This document shows positions 25,797 to 32,597 of a DNA stretch of 42,994 nt, piece after piece. The translations under genes were made by a program, and so were the position numbers. Source of the DNA: CAZBDU01 sp964490725 (GTDB lineage Bacteria > Spirochaetota > Spirochaetia > SZUA-6 > DRHE01); assembly GCA_964490725.1 (NCBI GenBank), contig CAZBDU010000044.1:1-42994 (forward strand), given 5' to 3'. Under the pieces are notes generated by a model, which saw nothing but the letters and a program-made list of their open reading frames with translations, made no database searches and was not told the origin of the DNA. Position 1 is the stretch's first letter. Every line of letters starts with the position of its first letter.

Positions 25797-25833
25797 GGCG
25801 CGTTCACCAATGCGCTCGCTGCAGGAGGCGTAT

Positions 25834-25960
25834 ATGAAAGGGGCCGGCCTGTCCATTCTGGCGGCTGCGGCCTTGCTCGTACTGCTGTTCAGCTCCGGCT
25901 GTCCGGAACCTTCCTGCCCCGTTTTTCCGCCCCCGCCCGGCAGGCCGGCGGGCCGCCGTG
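25834..25960 (+). pseudogene. Lipoprotein signal-peptide fragment
   Basis: AGGAGG at 25823-25828 and ATG 25834 begin MKGAGLSILAAAALLVLLFS followed by SGCPEPSCP: a classic lipoprotein signal peptide with lipobox cysteine at residue 23. After a short proline-rich stretch the frame runs into the antisense of the 3-hydroxyacyl-CoA dehydrogenase gene (its open frame formally ends at 26118), so no mature domain follows. The start signals look intact, and the missing body may be the DUF5018-like fragments just upstream. The end coordinate is the approximate limit of unique sequence. It could be expressed as a useless short peptide. Confidence 0.6.
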
Positions 25961-25964
25961 GCCC

Positions 25965-26933
25965 CTACCTGCCCTGCGAGGATTCCTCCCGGCGCTCTCG
26001 CGCCTTCAGCCGGTCGATGAAGCGCCTGTTCTGGCGGGAGGTCATCTCCTCCAGGCTCCTGGCGGACCAGTCGTGGAACCCCCGCCCGCTCTTGGCGCCG
26101 AAGTGGCCCTGGCGGTAGCGCTCCATCAGCAGTGGCTGCGGCTCCTTGTCGTCCGCCAGGCTCCTGAACAGGTAGCTCTGCACCGCGACCTGCAGGTCCA
26201 GCCCCACCGAGTCCATGTACTCCATGGGCCCGATCATCGAGTAGCGCGGTCCCAGGCTGGAGAGGATCACCCGGTCGATGTCCTCCGCGGTGGCCACCCC
26301 CTCCTGCACCAGGTGGATGGCCTCCCGGAACAGCGCATGCTGCAGGCGGTTGCCGATGTGCCCCGGAACGTCCTTCTTGAGGAGCACCGGCTCCTTGCCC
26401 AGCCCCCGCAGAAACGCCAGGGAAAGCTCGACCACCTGGGGGGAGGTCTGCTCCCCGGCCAGCACCTCCACCAGCGGCACCAGGTAGGGAGGGTTCCAGA
26501 AGTGCATCACCAGCATGCGGTCGCGGCGGCGCATCCCGGCGCCGATGTCGTTCGGCGACAACCCCGAGGTGCTGGAGGCCATCAGGGTACGCTCCGGGCA
26601 GTGGCGCTCCAAACGGGCGAACAGCTTCTGCTTGGTCTCCAGGTTCTCGACGATCCCCTCGAAAAGGAAATCGGCGTTTCCCACCGCCTCCTCCGCGTCG
26701 GTGGACGTGGCCAGGCGGGAGCGGACCCGCTCGGCCTCGGCCTCGCTGTAGAGCCCGGCGGCCACCAGGTTGCGCAGGTTCTTGCCGTAGCGGGCCAGCC
26801 CTTTCTCCAAGCTGGCCTCCCGGCGCCCCACCATGGTCACCGCGTACCCCGCCATGGTGCAGGCCAGGCTGATGTCCGGTCCGATCATCCCGGTGCCGAT
26901 GACGGTGATATTCCTGATCTCTTCGAGCTCCAT
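25965..26933 (-). CDS. 3-hydroxyacyl-CoA dehydrogenase family protein (possible L-gulonate 3-dehydrogenase type)
   Basis: NAD-dependent dehydrogenase of the HADH family (322 aa). The Rossmann motif is VIGTGMIG (11-18). The catalytic pair is H144 (MHFWNPPYLVPLVEV) with E156, and N195 lies in PGHIGNRLQHA. The family includes beta-oxidation enzymes and also L-gulonate 3-dehydrogenase and carnitine dehydrogenase. Single-domain length and position at the end of a sugar-ABC/UlaG operon favour a hydroxy-acid or sugar-acid substrate; that is inference. GAGGAGAGG lies about 9 nt before ATG 26933. It is the last gene of the long minus-strand block, 119 nt after the UlaG-like gene, with a hairpin and a short tandem repeat between. 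Confidence 0.88.
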   Translation of the reverse strand: MELEEIRNITVIGTGMIGPDISLACTMAGYAVTMVGRREASLEKGLARYGKNLRNLVAAGLYSEAEAERVRSRLATSTDAEEAVGNADFLFEGIVENLETKQKLFARLERHCPERTLMASSTSGLSPNDIGAGMRRRDRMLVMHFWNPPYLVPLVEVLAGEQTSPQVVELSLAFLRGLGKEPVLLKKDVPGHIGNRLQHALFREAIHLVQEGVATAEDIDRVILSSLGPRYSMIGPMEYMDSVGLDLQVAVQSYLFRSLADDKEPQPLLMERYRQGHFGAKSGRGFHDWSARSLEEMTSRQNRRFIDRLKARERREESSQGR

Positions 26934-26963
26934 GCTGGTTCCTCTCCTCTGTGCTCGGTGAAT

Positions 26964-26992
26964 GGTCTTCTACGAACGGTCTTCGCTCGAAC
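26964..26992. repeat. Two tandem GGTCTTC-N-GAAC units upstream of the dehydrogenase
   Basis: GGTCTTCTACGAAC (26964-26977) is directly followed by GGTCTTCGCTCGAAC (26978-26992). Each unit contains a small dyad (TTC-TAC-GAA and TTCG-CT-CGAA). They lie 31-59 nt upstream of ATG 26933 on the minus strand and could be a protein-binding site. Confidence 0.5.
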
Positions 26993-26993
26993 T

Positions 26994-27024
26994 GCCGGCC
27001 GCGCCGGTGACCAGCGCGGCCGGC
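26994..27024 (-). other. Intergenic hairpin between ulaG-like and dehydrogenase genes
   Basis: GCCGGCCGCG (26994-27003) pairs perfectly with CGCGGCCGGC (27015-27024) around an 11-nt loop. No T-run follows, so it is more likely an mRNA processing or stabilising element, or a partial terminator. Confidence 0.55.
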
Positions 27025-27052
27025 GCCCCTCCGGAGCCTCCGGCACGCCCAT

Positions 27053-28117
27053 CTAGAGGAAGGCCTTGAAGGGGATGTTGGGCTGGTCCACGTAGAAGTT
27101 TTCCTCCCCCTTGGGGTAGTTGTAGCGCCCCTTGTCGGCGTCGTCCGGGTAGGTGAACTTCCCGCCCACCTTCCAGATGAAGAGCTTGAACTTCATGGAG
27201 TGGCGGTTGAAGTGGTGCAGCACCTCCAGCTCCGCGGGGTCCACGCTCTGCATGGACCACATGTCGTAGTGGAAGGGGATCAGCACCTTGGCGCGCAGGT
27301 TCTGGGCGATGCGCAAAGTGTCCGAAGCGGTCACCTTGTCCTGGATGCCCAGGCCGTTCTCCCCGAAGGAGACCAGGCAGACGTCGATCTGGTGGTCCCG
27401 CCCGTGCAGGTAGAAGCCGTTGGAGTAGTGCGAGTCTCCCGAGTGGTAGATGCTCCCGCCGGGGGTCTTGATGATGTAGTTCACCGCCCGCTCGTCCATG
27501 GGCGGGAGCGGTTCCCTGCGGAAGTCAACCCCGTAGGGGGGCGGGGTGATCAGCACGGTGCGGTCGAAGGAGTCCACCGCCACCACCTCGGTGTCGTTCA
27601 CCCGCACGGTGTCGCCCGGCTTCACCATGACGATGCGGCCTTCCGGCACTCCCCACTCCTTCCAGGTCCTGCACACCAGCTCCGGCCCCACGAAGCGGGC
27701 CTGGGTGTACTTCACGACTGCCGCCGCCACGTAAGGGCAGAAGTGATCGCCGTGGATGTGGGTGGCCAGCAGGGCGTCCAGCTTCTGGACGGCGAAGGGA
27801 TCCAGCACGTGGGGGCTGCAGCGCAGGTAGGGCGGCAGCACCCGCGCCCCGGTCATGCGGGTCATCTGGTCGTCCTTGATCTCCTCGTAGGGCCTGTCTT
27901 TCTTGGTGTGCCGTCCGCGCTGGGCCCAGAAGTCCACGGCGATATCCGCCTGCGGGCTCTTCACCCAGATGCCGGTGCAGGCCAGCCACCACATGGTGAA
28001 CTTGCCCTGGGGCACCTTCTCCGCCGCGATCTCCTCGTTCAGCCAGCTTCCCCACTCGGGGAAGTTGTCCTGCAGCCAGCGGTTGCGGTCGATCTCGTTG
28101 ACGTTCATGGTTGCCAT
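27053..28117 (-). CDS. ulaG: UlaG-type metallo-beta-lactamase-fold lactonase
   Basis: Close relative of E. coli L-ascorbate-6-phosphate lactonase UlaG and of the same length (354 aa). Shared blocks include FPEWGSWLNEEI (19-30), MWWLACTGIWVKS (42-54), VVKPGD-like and FKTPGGS-like segments (here MVKPGD, IKTPGGS), YHSGDSHYSN and the C-terminal FIWKVGGKFTYP and PFKAFL. The metal-binding HxHxDH is H120-I-H122-G-D124-H125. UlaG opens the lactone of ascorbate-6-P in a PTS-dependent pathway. Here there is no PTS, but the operon carries an ABC importer, so the substrate may be a different or unphosphorylated lactone. GGAGG 6 nt before ATG 28117 sets the start. Cytoplasmic. Confidence 0.9.
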   Translation of the reverse strand: MATMNVNEIDRNRWLQDNFPEWGSWLNEEIAAEKVPQGKFTMWWLACTGIWVKSPQADIAVDFWAQRGRHTKKDRPYEEIKDDQMTRMTGARVLPPYLRCSPHVLDPFAVQKLDALLATHIHGDHFCPYVAAAVVKYTQARFVGPELVCRTWKEWGVPEGRIVMVKPGDTVRVNDTEVVAVDSFDRTVLITPPPYGVDFRREPLPPMDERAVNYIIKTPGGSIYHSGDSHYSNGFYLHGRDHQIDVCLVSFGENGLGIQDKVTASDTLRIAQNLRAKVLIPFHYDMWSMQSVDPAELEVLHHFNRHSMKFKLFIWKVGGKFTYPDDADKGRYNYPKGEENFYVDQPNIPFKAFL

Positions 28118-28150
28118 GAGCTCCTCCAGGTTGCCTTATGTTCTCTCAGT

Positions 28151-28165
28151 TCCTTTGACAAAGGA
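28151..28165. promoter_or_regulatory. 15-nt perfect palindrome upstream of ulaG
   Basis: TCCTTTGACAAAGGA is a perfect 7-1-7 dyad, 34 nt upstream of the ulaG-like start. The 8-mer AAAGGATC is also directly repeated at 28160-28167 and 28171-28178. It is operator-like. Its 9-nt half, TCCTTTGAC, recurs at the breakpoints of the scrambled lipoprotein gene. Confidence 0.45.
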
Positions 28166-28176
28166 TCGATAAAGGA

Positions 28177-29340
28177 TCACCGGTAGCTCCCGTACCTCTG
28201 CAGCGTCTCCCACATGACCATGAAGTTCTCGGGAGGCACGTCGTACTGGGTGTTGTGCACCGGGGTGAAGACGAACCCCCCGCCCGGGGCCAGGTCGTCG
28301 ATTCTCCGCTTCACCTCGTCTCTCACCTCCTCCCTGCTCCCTTTGGGAAGTATGTGCTGGGTGTCGACTCCCCCTCCCCAGAAGACGATGTCGCTTCCGA
28401 ACTCCTTCTTAAGCCGGCGGGTGTCCATCCCCTCCGCCGTGTACTGAACGGGATTCAGGATGTCCACCCCGATCTCGATGAGGTCGGGGATCAGATCGCG
28501 CACGGCGCCGTCGCTGTGAAAGAAGAGGTAGACCTTCCCCCGGGCGAGCTTCCTGATCCCGGCAAAGAGCCTGGCATGGCGGGGCTTCACCATGGCGCGG
28601 TACATCTGCGGAGAGATGAGGGTGCGCCGCTGGTCGCCCAGATCGTCGCCGGTCCTCAGGATCAACGGGTAGGCTTGGATCGTCTCCAGCGCCGTCCGCC
28701 AGTAGGCCAGCTGGATCTCCACCATCCGGTCCATGAGATAGCAGGCCAGCTCGGGCTTGTCGATCAGGTCGATGTAGAAGTTCTCGTAACCCCGCAGCAT
28801 GAAGGGCGTGGTGAAGGTCTCGGCGAGCTCGCTCTCCACCACCAGCGCGCAGTCCGTCTGCTCCCGGAGCTGCCGCGCCCGCACGTCCAGTCCCTCGACC
28901 CTGTCCTTCCGGGAATGATCGGGCCACCGGTAGCCGGAGAGCTCCTCGAGGCTTGCCGCCTCCGCCAGCGGCGAGCCGCTGACGTCGTAGTACAGGCCGC
29001 CGTCCTTGGGCTGGCGCCAGCTGATTCCCCACTCGTCGACGATGGTGCGGTGCGTCTGATCCTCGGAGCGTTCCCTGGCCCACCTGGCCGGGCTGTAGGT
29101 GGCCGGCAGCAGGCCCCGGGTGTCCACCCGGAGCCTCCTGAGCACCCGCTCGTCCATGTCGGCGATTCCGGACCTCTCGTACAGGACTGCGGCCGGAAGG
29201 TCGCCCAGCCCCAGGTGAGCCACCAGCTTCCGGTAGGCCTGGACGTTGACACCCGTGACGATGGTGCTGCCCAGGTCGAAGGGCACCCGGTCGGGCTCCC
29301 GATGCTCGAGAGCGTGGAGGACTCGTTCCTGCGGGCCCAC
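28177..29340 (-). CDS. Uroporphyrinogen decarboxylase-like (MtaA/CmuA-type) protein
   Basis: URO-D superfamily protein of 387 aa. The N-terminus (ERVLHALEHREPDRVPFDLG) and the C-terminal ILNPVQYTAEGMD, FWGGGVDTQHILP and GGFVFTPVHN blocks are those of methyltransferase-like URO-D homologues. In these the histidine/cysteine zinc site acts on methyl-corrinoid or methoxy compounds. True HemE motifs are not evident. Such genes often sit in sugar ABC operons without a known role. The start is GTG 29340, 6 nt after the preceding permease stop, with GAAGGG about 10 nt upstream. It lies between the transporter and the UlaG lactonase, so it probably acts on the imported compound or a metabolite of it (inference). 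Confidence 0.85.
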   Translation of the reverse strand: MGPQERVLHALEHREPDRVPFDLGSTIVTGVNVQAYRKLVAHLGLGDLPAAVLYERSGIADMDERVLRRLRVDTRGLLPATYSPARWARERSEDQTHRTIVDEWGISWRQPKDGGLYYDVSGSPLAEAASLEELSGYRWPDHSRKDRVEGLDVRARQLREQTDCALVVESELAETFTTPFMLRGYENFYIDLIDKPELACYLMDRMVEIQLAYWRTALETIQAYPLILRTGDDLGDQRRTLISPQMYRAMVKPRHARLFAGIRKLARGKVYLFFHSDGAVRDLIPDLIEIGVDILNPVQYTAEGMDTRRLKKEFGSDIVFWGGGVDTQHILPKGSREEVRDEVKRRIDDLAPGGGFVFTPVHNTQYDVPPENFMVMWETLQRYGSYR

Positions 29341-29346
29341 GGCGCT

Positions 29347-30180
29347 TCAGCCCTTCACCGCACCGGCGGTCAGCCCTCTGATGATGCTCCTGGCCGAAAA
29401 GAAGGTGAACAGGAAGGCGGGCAGGGCCACGATCACGGCGATGGCCGTGATCTCGCCCCACTGCACGCCCAGCTCGGTCATGCGCAGGGAGATCGCCACC
29501 GGCAGGGTGCGGGTGTACCGGTCCGTCAGCACCAGGGACATGATGAACTCGTTCCAGGCGATGCGGAATACGAAGATGCCGGCCACGGCGATCCCCGGGC
29601 TGATGAGCGGCACTATCATGCGGAAGAAGATCCCCAGCTCGCTGCAGCCGTCGATCACCGCACTTTCCTCGATCTCCACCGGGACCTCCATCATGAAGGA
29701 GCGCAGCACCCAGATGGTGAAGGAGACGTTCAGGGCGATGTAGGCGAAGATCAGCCCGGCGCGGGTGCTGGCCATGCCCAGGCGGTTCCAGAGGATGAAC
29801 AGCGGCACGATCATCACCGCCGGCGGGACCATGCGAAAGAGAAGGGTGGCCGTGGTGACCACCCGCTTGCCCAGGAAGGAGAAGCGCACCAGAGCGTAGG
29901 CGGCGAAGGCTCCAATCAACACGGACAGGAGAGCGGTGGAGGTGGCGACGATGACGCTGTTCGCCAGATAGCGGACGAAGTGCTCCTCGAAGACGACCGC
30001 CTTGTAGGCCTCCAGGGTGGGCTTGAAGATCCACGCCGGGGGGATCGCGAAGGTCTGCACCCTGGTCTTGAGAGAGGTGGTGATCATCACGTAGATGGGG
30101 AAGAGGATGATCAGCGAGGCCAGGATGAGGAGCAGGTAGCGAAAGAAGCTGGAAAGGCCCCGGCGGGAGAGTGCTTTCAT
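29347..30180 (-). CDS. Carbohydrate ABC transporter permease (MalG-type)
   Basis: Six-helix permease of 277 aa. The EAA-type loop is EESAVIDGCSELGIFFRMIVP, and the C-terminus RSIIRGLTAGAVKG is the usual end of MalG-like subunits. ATG 30180 overlaps the stop codon of the upstream permease (ATGA). It is the second membrane subunit of the importer headed by the binding protein at 32554; no ATPase is encoded in this operon. Confidence 0.92.
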   Translation of the reverse strand: MKALSRRGLSSFFRYLLLILASLIILFPIYVMITTSLKTRVQTFAIPPAWIFKPTLEAYKAVVFEEHFVRYLANSVIVATSTALLSVLIGAFAAYALVRFSFLGKRVVTTATLLFRMVPPAVMIVPLFILWNRLGMASTRAGLIFAYIALNVSFTIWVLRSFMMEVPVEIEESAVIDGCSELGIFFRMIVPLISPGIAVAGIFVFRIAWNEFIMSLVLTDRYTRTLPVAISLRMTELGVQWGEITAIAVIVALPAFLFTFFSARSIIRGLTAGAVKG

Positions 30181-31073
30181 GACGACCTCCTCCGTTCGGT
30201 TCTGAAGATGCCGAGCACCCCCAGAGCCACCAGCAGCATGTAGAGGATGAGGAGCACCGAGATCGCCGAGGCCCGTCCCAGGCGCTGGCCTAGGAATGCG
30301 GTCTTGTAGATGTGCAGAGACAGCACCTCCGTGGACAGGCCCGGGCCTCCGAAGGTCATGATGTACATGACCACCAATCCTCGCATGGCGTCGATCAGCC
30401 GCAGCACCACGGTGATGCCGATGATGGGCTTGATGATGGGCAGGGTCACGTGCATCAGCCTCTGCCAGTAGTTGGCGCCGTCCACCACTGCGGCATCGAT
30501 GGCATCATCCGGGACGGTCTGCAGCCCGCCCAGCAGGAGGAGGAAGACGAACGGGGTCCACTGCCAGATGTCGGTGATGATGATCGAGGCCAGGGCGGTG
30601 CTCGGCTGGGAGAGCCACAGCACGGGCTTGATCCCCACCTGGCCCAGGAAGAAGTTGATCAGGCCGTAGGTGGGGTTGTAGAGGAAGCGCCACACCACCC
30701 CCACCACCACCGGTGCGACCATGATCGGCAGGATGAACACCGTTCGGAAGAAGGTGAGCCCTGCCGTCTTCCGCTCCGCCAGCAGCGCCAGAGCGAGCCC
30801 GATGAGCAGCTCCGCCACCATGGTGACCGCGATGAAGATGCTGGTCACCCTGAGGCTGGTCAGGAACTGGGGGCTCTGCAGAGTCTCCAGGTAGTTGGCA
30901 AAGCCCACGAACAGCGGCGCCTTGCCGCGCAGGTCCCGTAAGGCCCAGCGGAAGAAGCTCAGGCCAACGCCGTAGAAGACCGGGTAGAACAGCGCCACCG
31001 CGAACACGAAGAGGACCGGCGCCAGAAAGGCGTAGGGGGTGGTCTTCCTCAGCAGTCTTTTGGCATCCACCAT
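30177..31073 (-). CDS. Carbohydrate ABC transporter permease (MalF-type)
   Basis: Permease of 298 aa with six hydrophobic segments. The EAA loop is IDAAVVDGANYWQRLMHVTLP. It starts 62 nt after the binding-protein stop, beyond a strong hairpin, and its stop overlaps the start of the MalG-type gene. ATG 31073 is in line with family N-termini (RLLRKTTPYAFLAPVLFV). Confidence 0.92.
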   Translation of the reverse strand: MVDAKRLLRKTTPYAFLAPVLFVFAVALFYPVFYGVGLSFFRWALRDLRGKAPLFVGFANYLETLQSPQFLTSLRVTSIFIAVTMVAELLIGLALALLAERKTAGLTFFRTVFILPIMVAPVVVGVVWRFLYNPTYGLINFFLGQVGIKPVLWLSQPSTALASIIITDIWQWTPFVFLLLLGGLQTVPDDAIDAAVVDGANYWQRLMHVTLPIIKPIIGITVVLRLIDAMRGLVVMYIMTFGGPGLSTEVLSLHIYKTAFLGQRLGRASAISVLLILYMLLVALGVLGIFRTERRRSS

Positions 31074-31097
31074 ATCGGGCCCCCGTGTGATGGCCAG

Positions 31098-31121
31098 GGG
31101 GGCGGCCGGCAGGCCGCCCCC
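31098..31121 (-). other. Intergenic hairpin between binding protein and permease genes
   Basis: GGGGGCGGCC (31098-31107) pairs perfectly with GGCCGCCCCC (31112-31121) around a 4-nt loop. No T-run follows. It occupies the same position as the hairpin at 13527-13552 in the other MalEFG-type operon and is unrelated to it in sequence, pointing to a conserved role in setting the binding-protein to permease ratio. Confidence 0.75.
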
Positions 31122-31135
31122 GATTGTCGATGATT

Positions 31136-32554
31136 TTACTTGTAGTAGCCGCCCTCTTCCATGATCTTGCGAATCGGCTCCACCACGGACTGCATGGCCG
31201 CTTCCGGGGTCTTGTCCCCGGTCATGACCTGGTTCACCGCCACGCCGAAGTACTGCGTTTCGATCTCGGGATACTCGGCGATCACCGGGCGCCAGTTGGG
31301 GTCGGCGTACTTGCCCTGCTTCACCAGCACGGGATACTCCGGGAACTTCGCCTGCAGCTCGGGATCCATGAGGATGGAGTTCCTGTCGGTGAGCTGCACC
31401 CCCGCCTCGGCGAGCTTCTTCTCCACCTCCTTGCTGGTCAGCCAGGTGATGAACATCCAGCCGGCCTCCTTGTGCTTGGAGTTGGCCGGGATGGCCACGC
31501 CGAAGCCGCCGGTTTCCGAGAGCCTGGTCTTCTTCATTGGGGTGATGGTGTAGGCCACCTTGCCGTCCACCTTGGACGAGTTAGGATCGCGCGCCAGCCC
31601 GGCGATGCGGCTGTGGTCGAAGTACAGCGCCGCCTGGCCCAGCAGGAAGGCGTTGTCGTTGCCGCTCTCGTCGAAGCCCGGAATTCCCGGCGGACCCCAC
31701 TTCACCATGTCCTTCATGAAGCGCAGCACGTCGATGGACGCCGGTTGCGTGAAGGCGATGTTCCACTTGTCGTCGAAGATCTTCGCTCCCCAGGGGTCGG
31801 CGAAGTTGAGCCAGGCCGCGCCGGCCTGATGGCCGGCCTGCCCGCGCATGGTCAGCCCGTACACGCCGGGGACGTGCTCTGAGAAGTACCTGGCCTCCTT
31901 GTAGACCTCGTCCCAGGTGTCCGGCGCCTGGAACCCTGCCTGGTCGAAGAGGTCCTTGCGGTAGCCGAAGATCGAGGTCTCCGAGCTCGCCGGGATGGCG
32001 TACTGATGGGTGTTGGTTCCCGGTCCACCGCCCAGGTAGATGTCCGTGCCCTTGCAGTCCAGGCACACCTTGCCCTGCACGTCGACGTAGGCTTTGATCA
32101 GGTCGCCGTAGTCGTACTCCGGGAAGGTCAGGGTTGGGTCGGTGATGTAGTCGTCCAGCGGCGCCAGATAGCCGGCCTTCACGTACTCCGTCTTCCACAG
32201 TGGTCCCACGATGCTGATGACGTCGTAGTCCCCGGAAGGCTTGCTGAGCTCCAGGAGCTGCTTGTCGTGCAGGCGCATGTAGTTCATCTTGTCCACCTCG
32301 ACCTTCATCCCCGTCTTGGCCTCGAACTCGGGGATGAGCTCGATCCACTTGTTGTAGGCCAGGTGGGCCGGGAAGTTGAGGACGATGGTGGTCCCTTCGA
32401 ACCGGTGCCAGTCGAACCCGCCCGCAGTCGTTGTGGCCGCCGGCGCCTTGGTGCCCGCCTCCTGCTTTCCGCCCGCCAGCAGGGAGGCCGTCCCGACCAC
32501 TCCCATGGCGGCGATGAGGACGGCCACGAGAAGCGTTTTGCCTGTTCGCTTCAT
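31136..32554 (-). CDS. Sugar ABC transporter substrate-binding protein
   Basis: Extracellular solute-binding protein (472 aa). The signal peptide runs through VLIAAMGVVGTASLLA, and the mature end starts GGKQEAGTKAPAATTTAG, a flexible linker in the style of spirochaete binding proteins. Core motifs include TTIVLNFPAHLAYNKWIEL, YDVISIVGPLWKTEYVKAG and FGYRKDLFDQAGFQAPDTW. AGGAGG 7 nt before ATG 32554 gives a strong start. It begins 43 nt after a GntR-family gene on the same strand, so the regulator and transporter are probably co-transcribed. It is not closely similar to the other two MalE-type binding proteins in the window. Ligand unknown. Confidence 0.92.
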   Translation of the reverse strand: MKRTGKTLLVAVLIAAMGVVGTASLLAGGKQEAGTKAPAATTTAGGFDWHRFEGTTIVLNFPAHLAYNKWIELIPEFEAKTGMKVEVDKMNYMRLHDKQLLELSKPSGDYDVISIVGPLWKTEYVKAGYLAPLDDYITDPTLTFPEYDYGDLIKAYVDVQGKVCLDCKGTDIYLGGGPGTNTHQYAIPASSETSIFGYRKDLFDQAGFQAPDTWDEVYKEARYFSEHVPGVYGLTMRGQAGHQAGAAWLNFADPWGAKIFDDKWNIAFTQPASIDVLRFMKDMVKWGPPGIPGFDESGNDNAFLLGQAALYFDHSRIAGLARDPNSSKVDGKVAYTITPMKKTRLSETGGFGVAIPANSKHKEAGWMFITWLTSKEVEKKLAEAGVQLTDRNSILMDPELQAKFPEYPVLVKQGKYADPNWRPVIAEYPEIETQYFGVAVNQVMTGDKTPEAAMQSVVEPIRKIMEEGGYYK

Positions 32555-32597
32555 CCCAATACCTCCTATCTGTTTGGAATTCTTTATCTGCGCGGGC

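Noticed and set aside
25457..25810. A single 117-aa minus-strand gene covering the DUF5018-like region
   Set aside because: Only the last 27 residues look like the domain; the rest is the antisense of a better plus-strand match, so a rearranged gene explains it better.
28177..29340. HemE (heme biosynthesis uroporphyrinogen decarboxylase)
   Set aside because: HemE-specific N-terminal motifs are not evident, the gene is in a sugar operon, and blocks such as GGGVDTQHILP match the methyltransferase-like URO-D group.
28255..30243. Plus-strand open frame of 662 codons across the URO-D and permease genes
   Set aside because: Low-complexity His/Gln/Asp/Gly-rich antisense product; the opposite strand encodes well-defined proteins with coupled starts.
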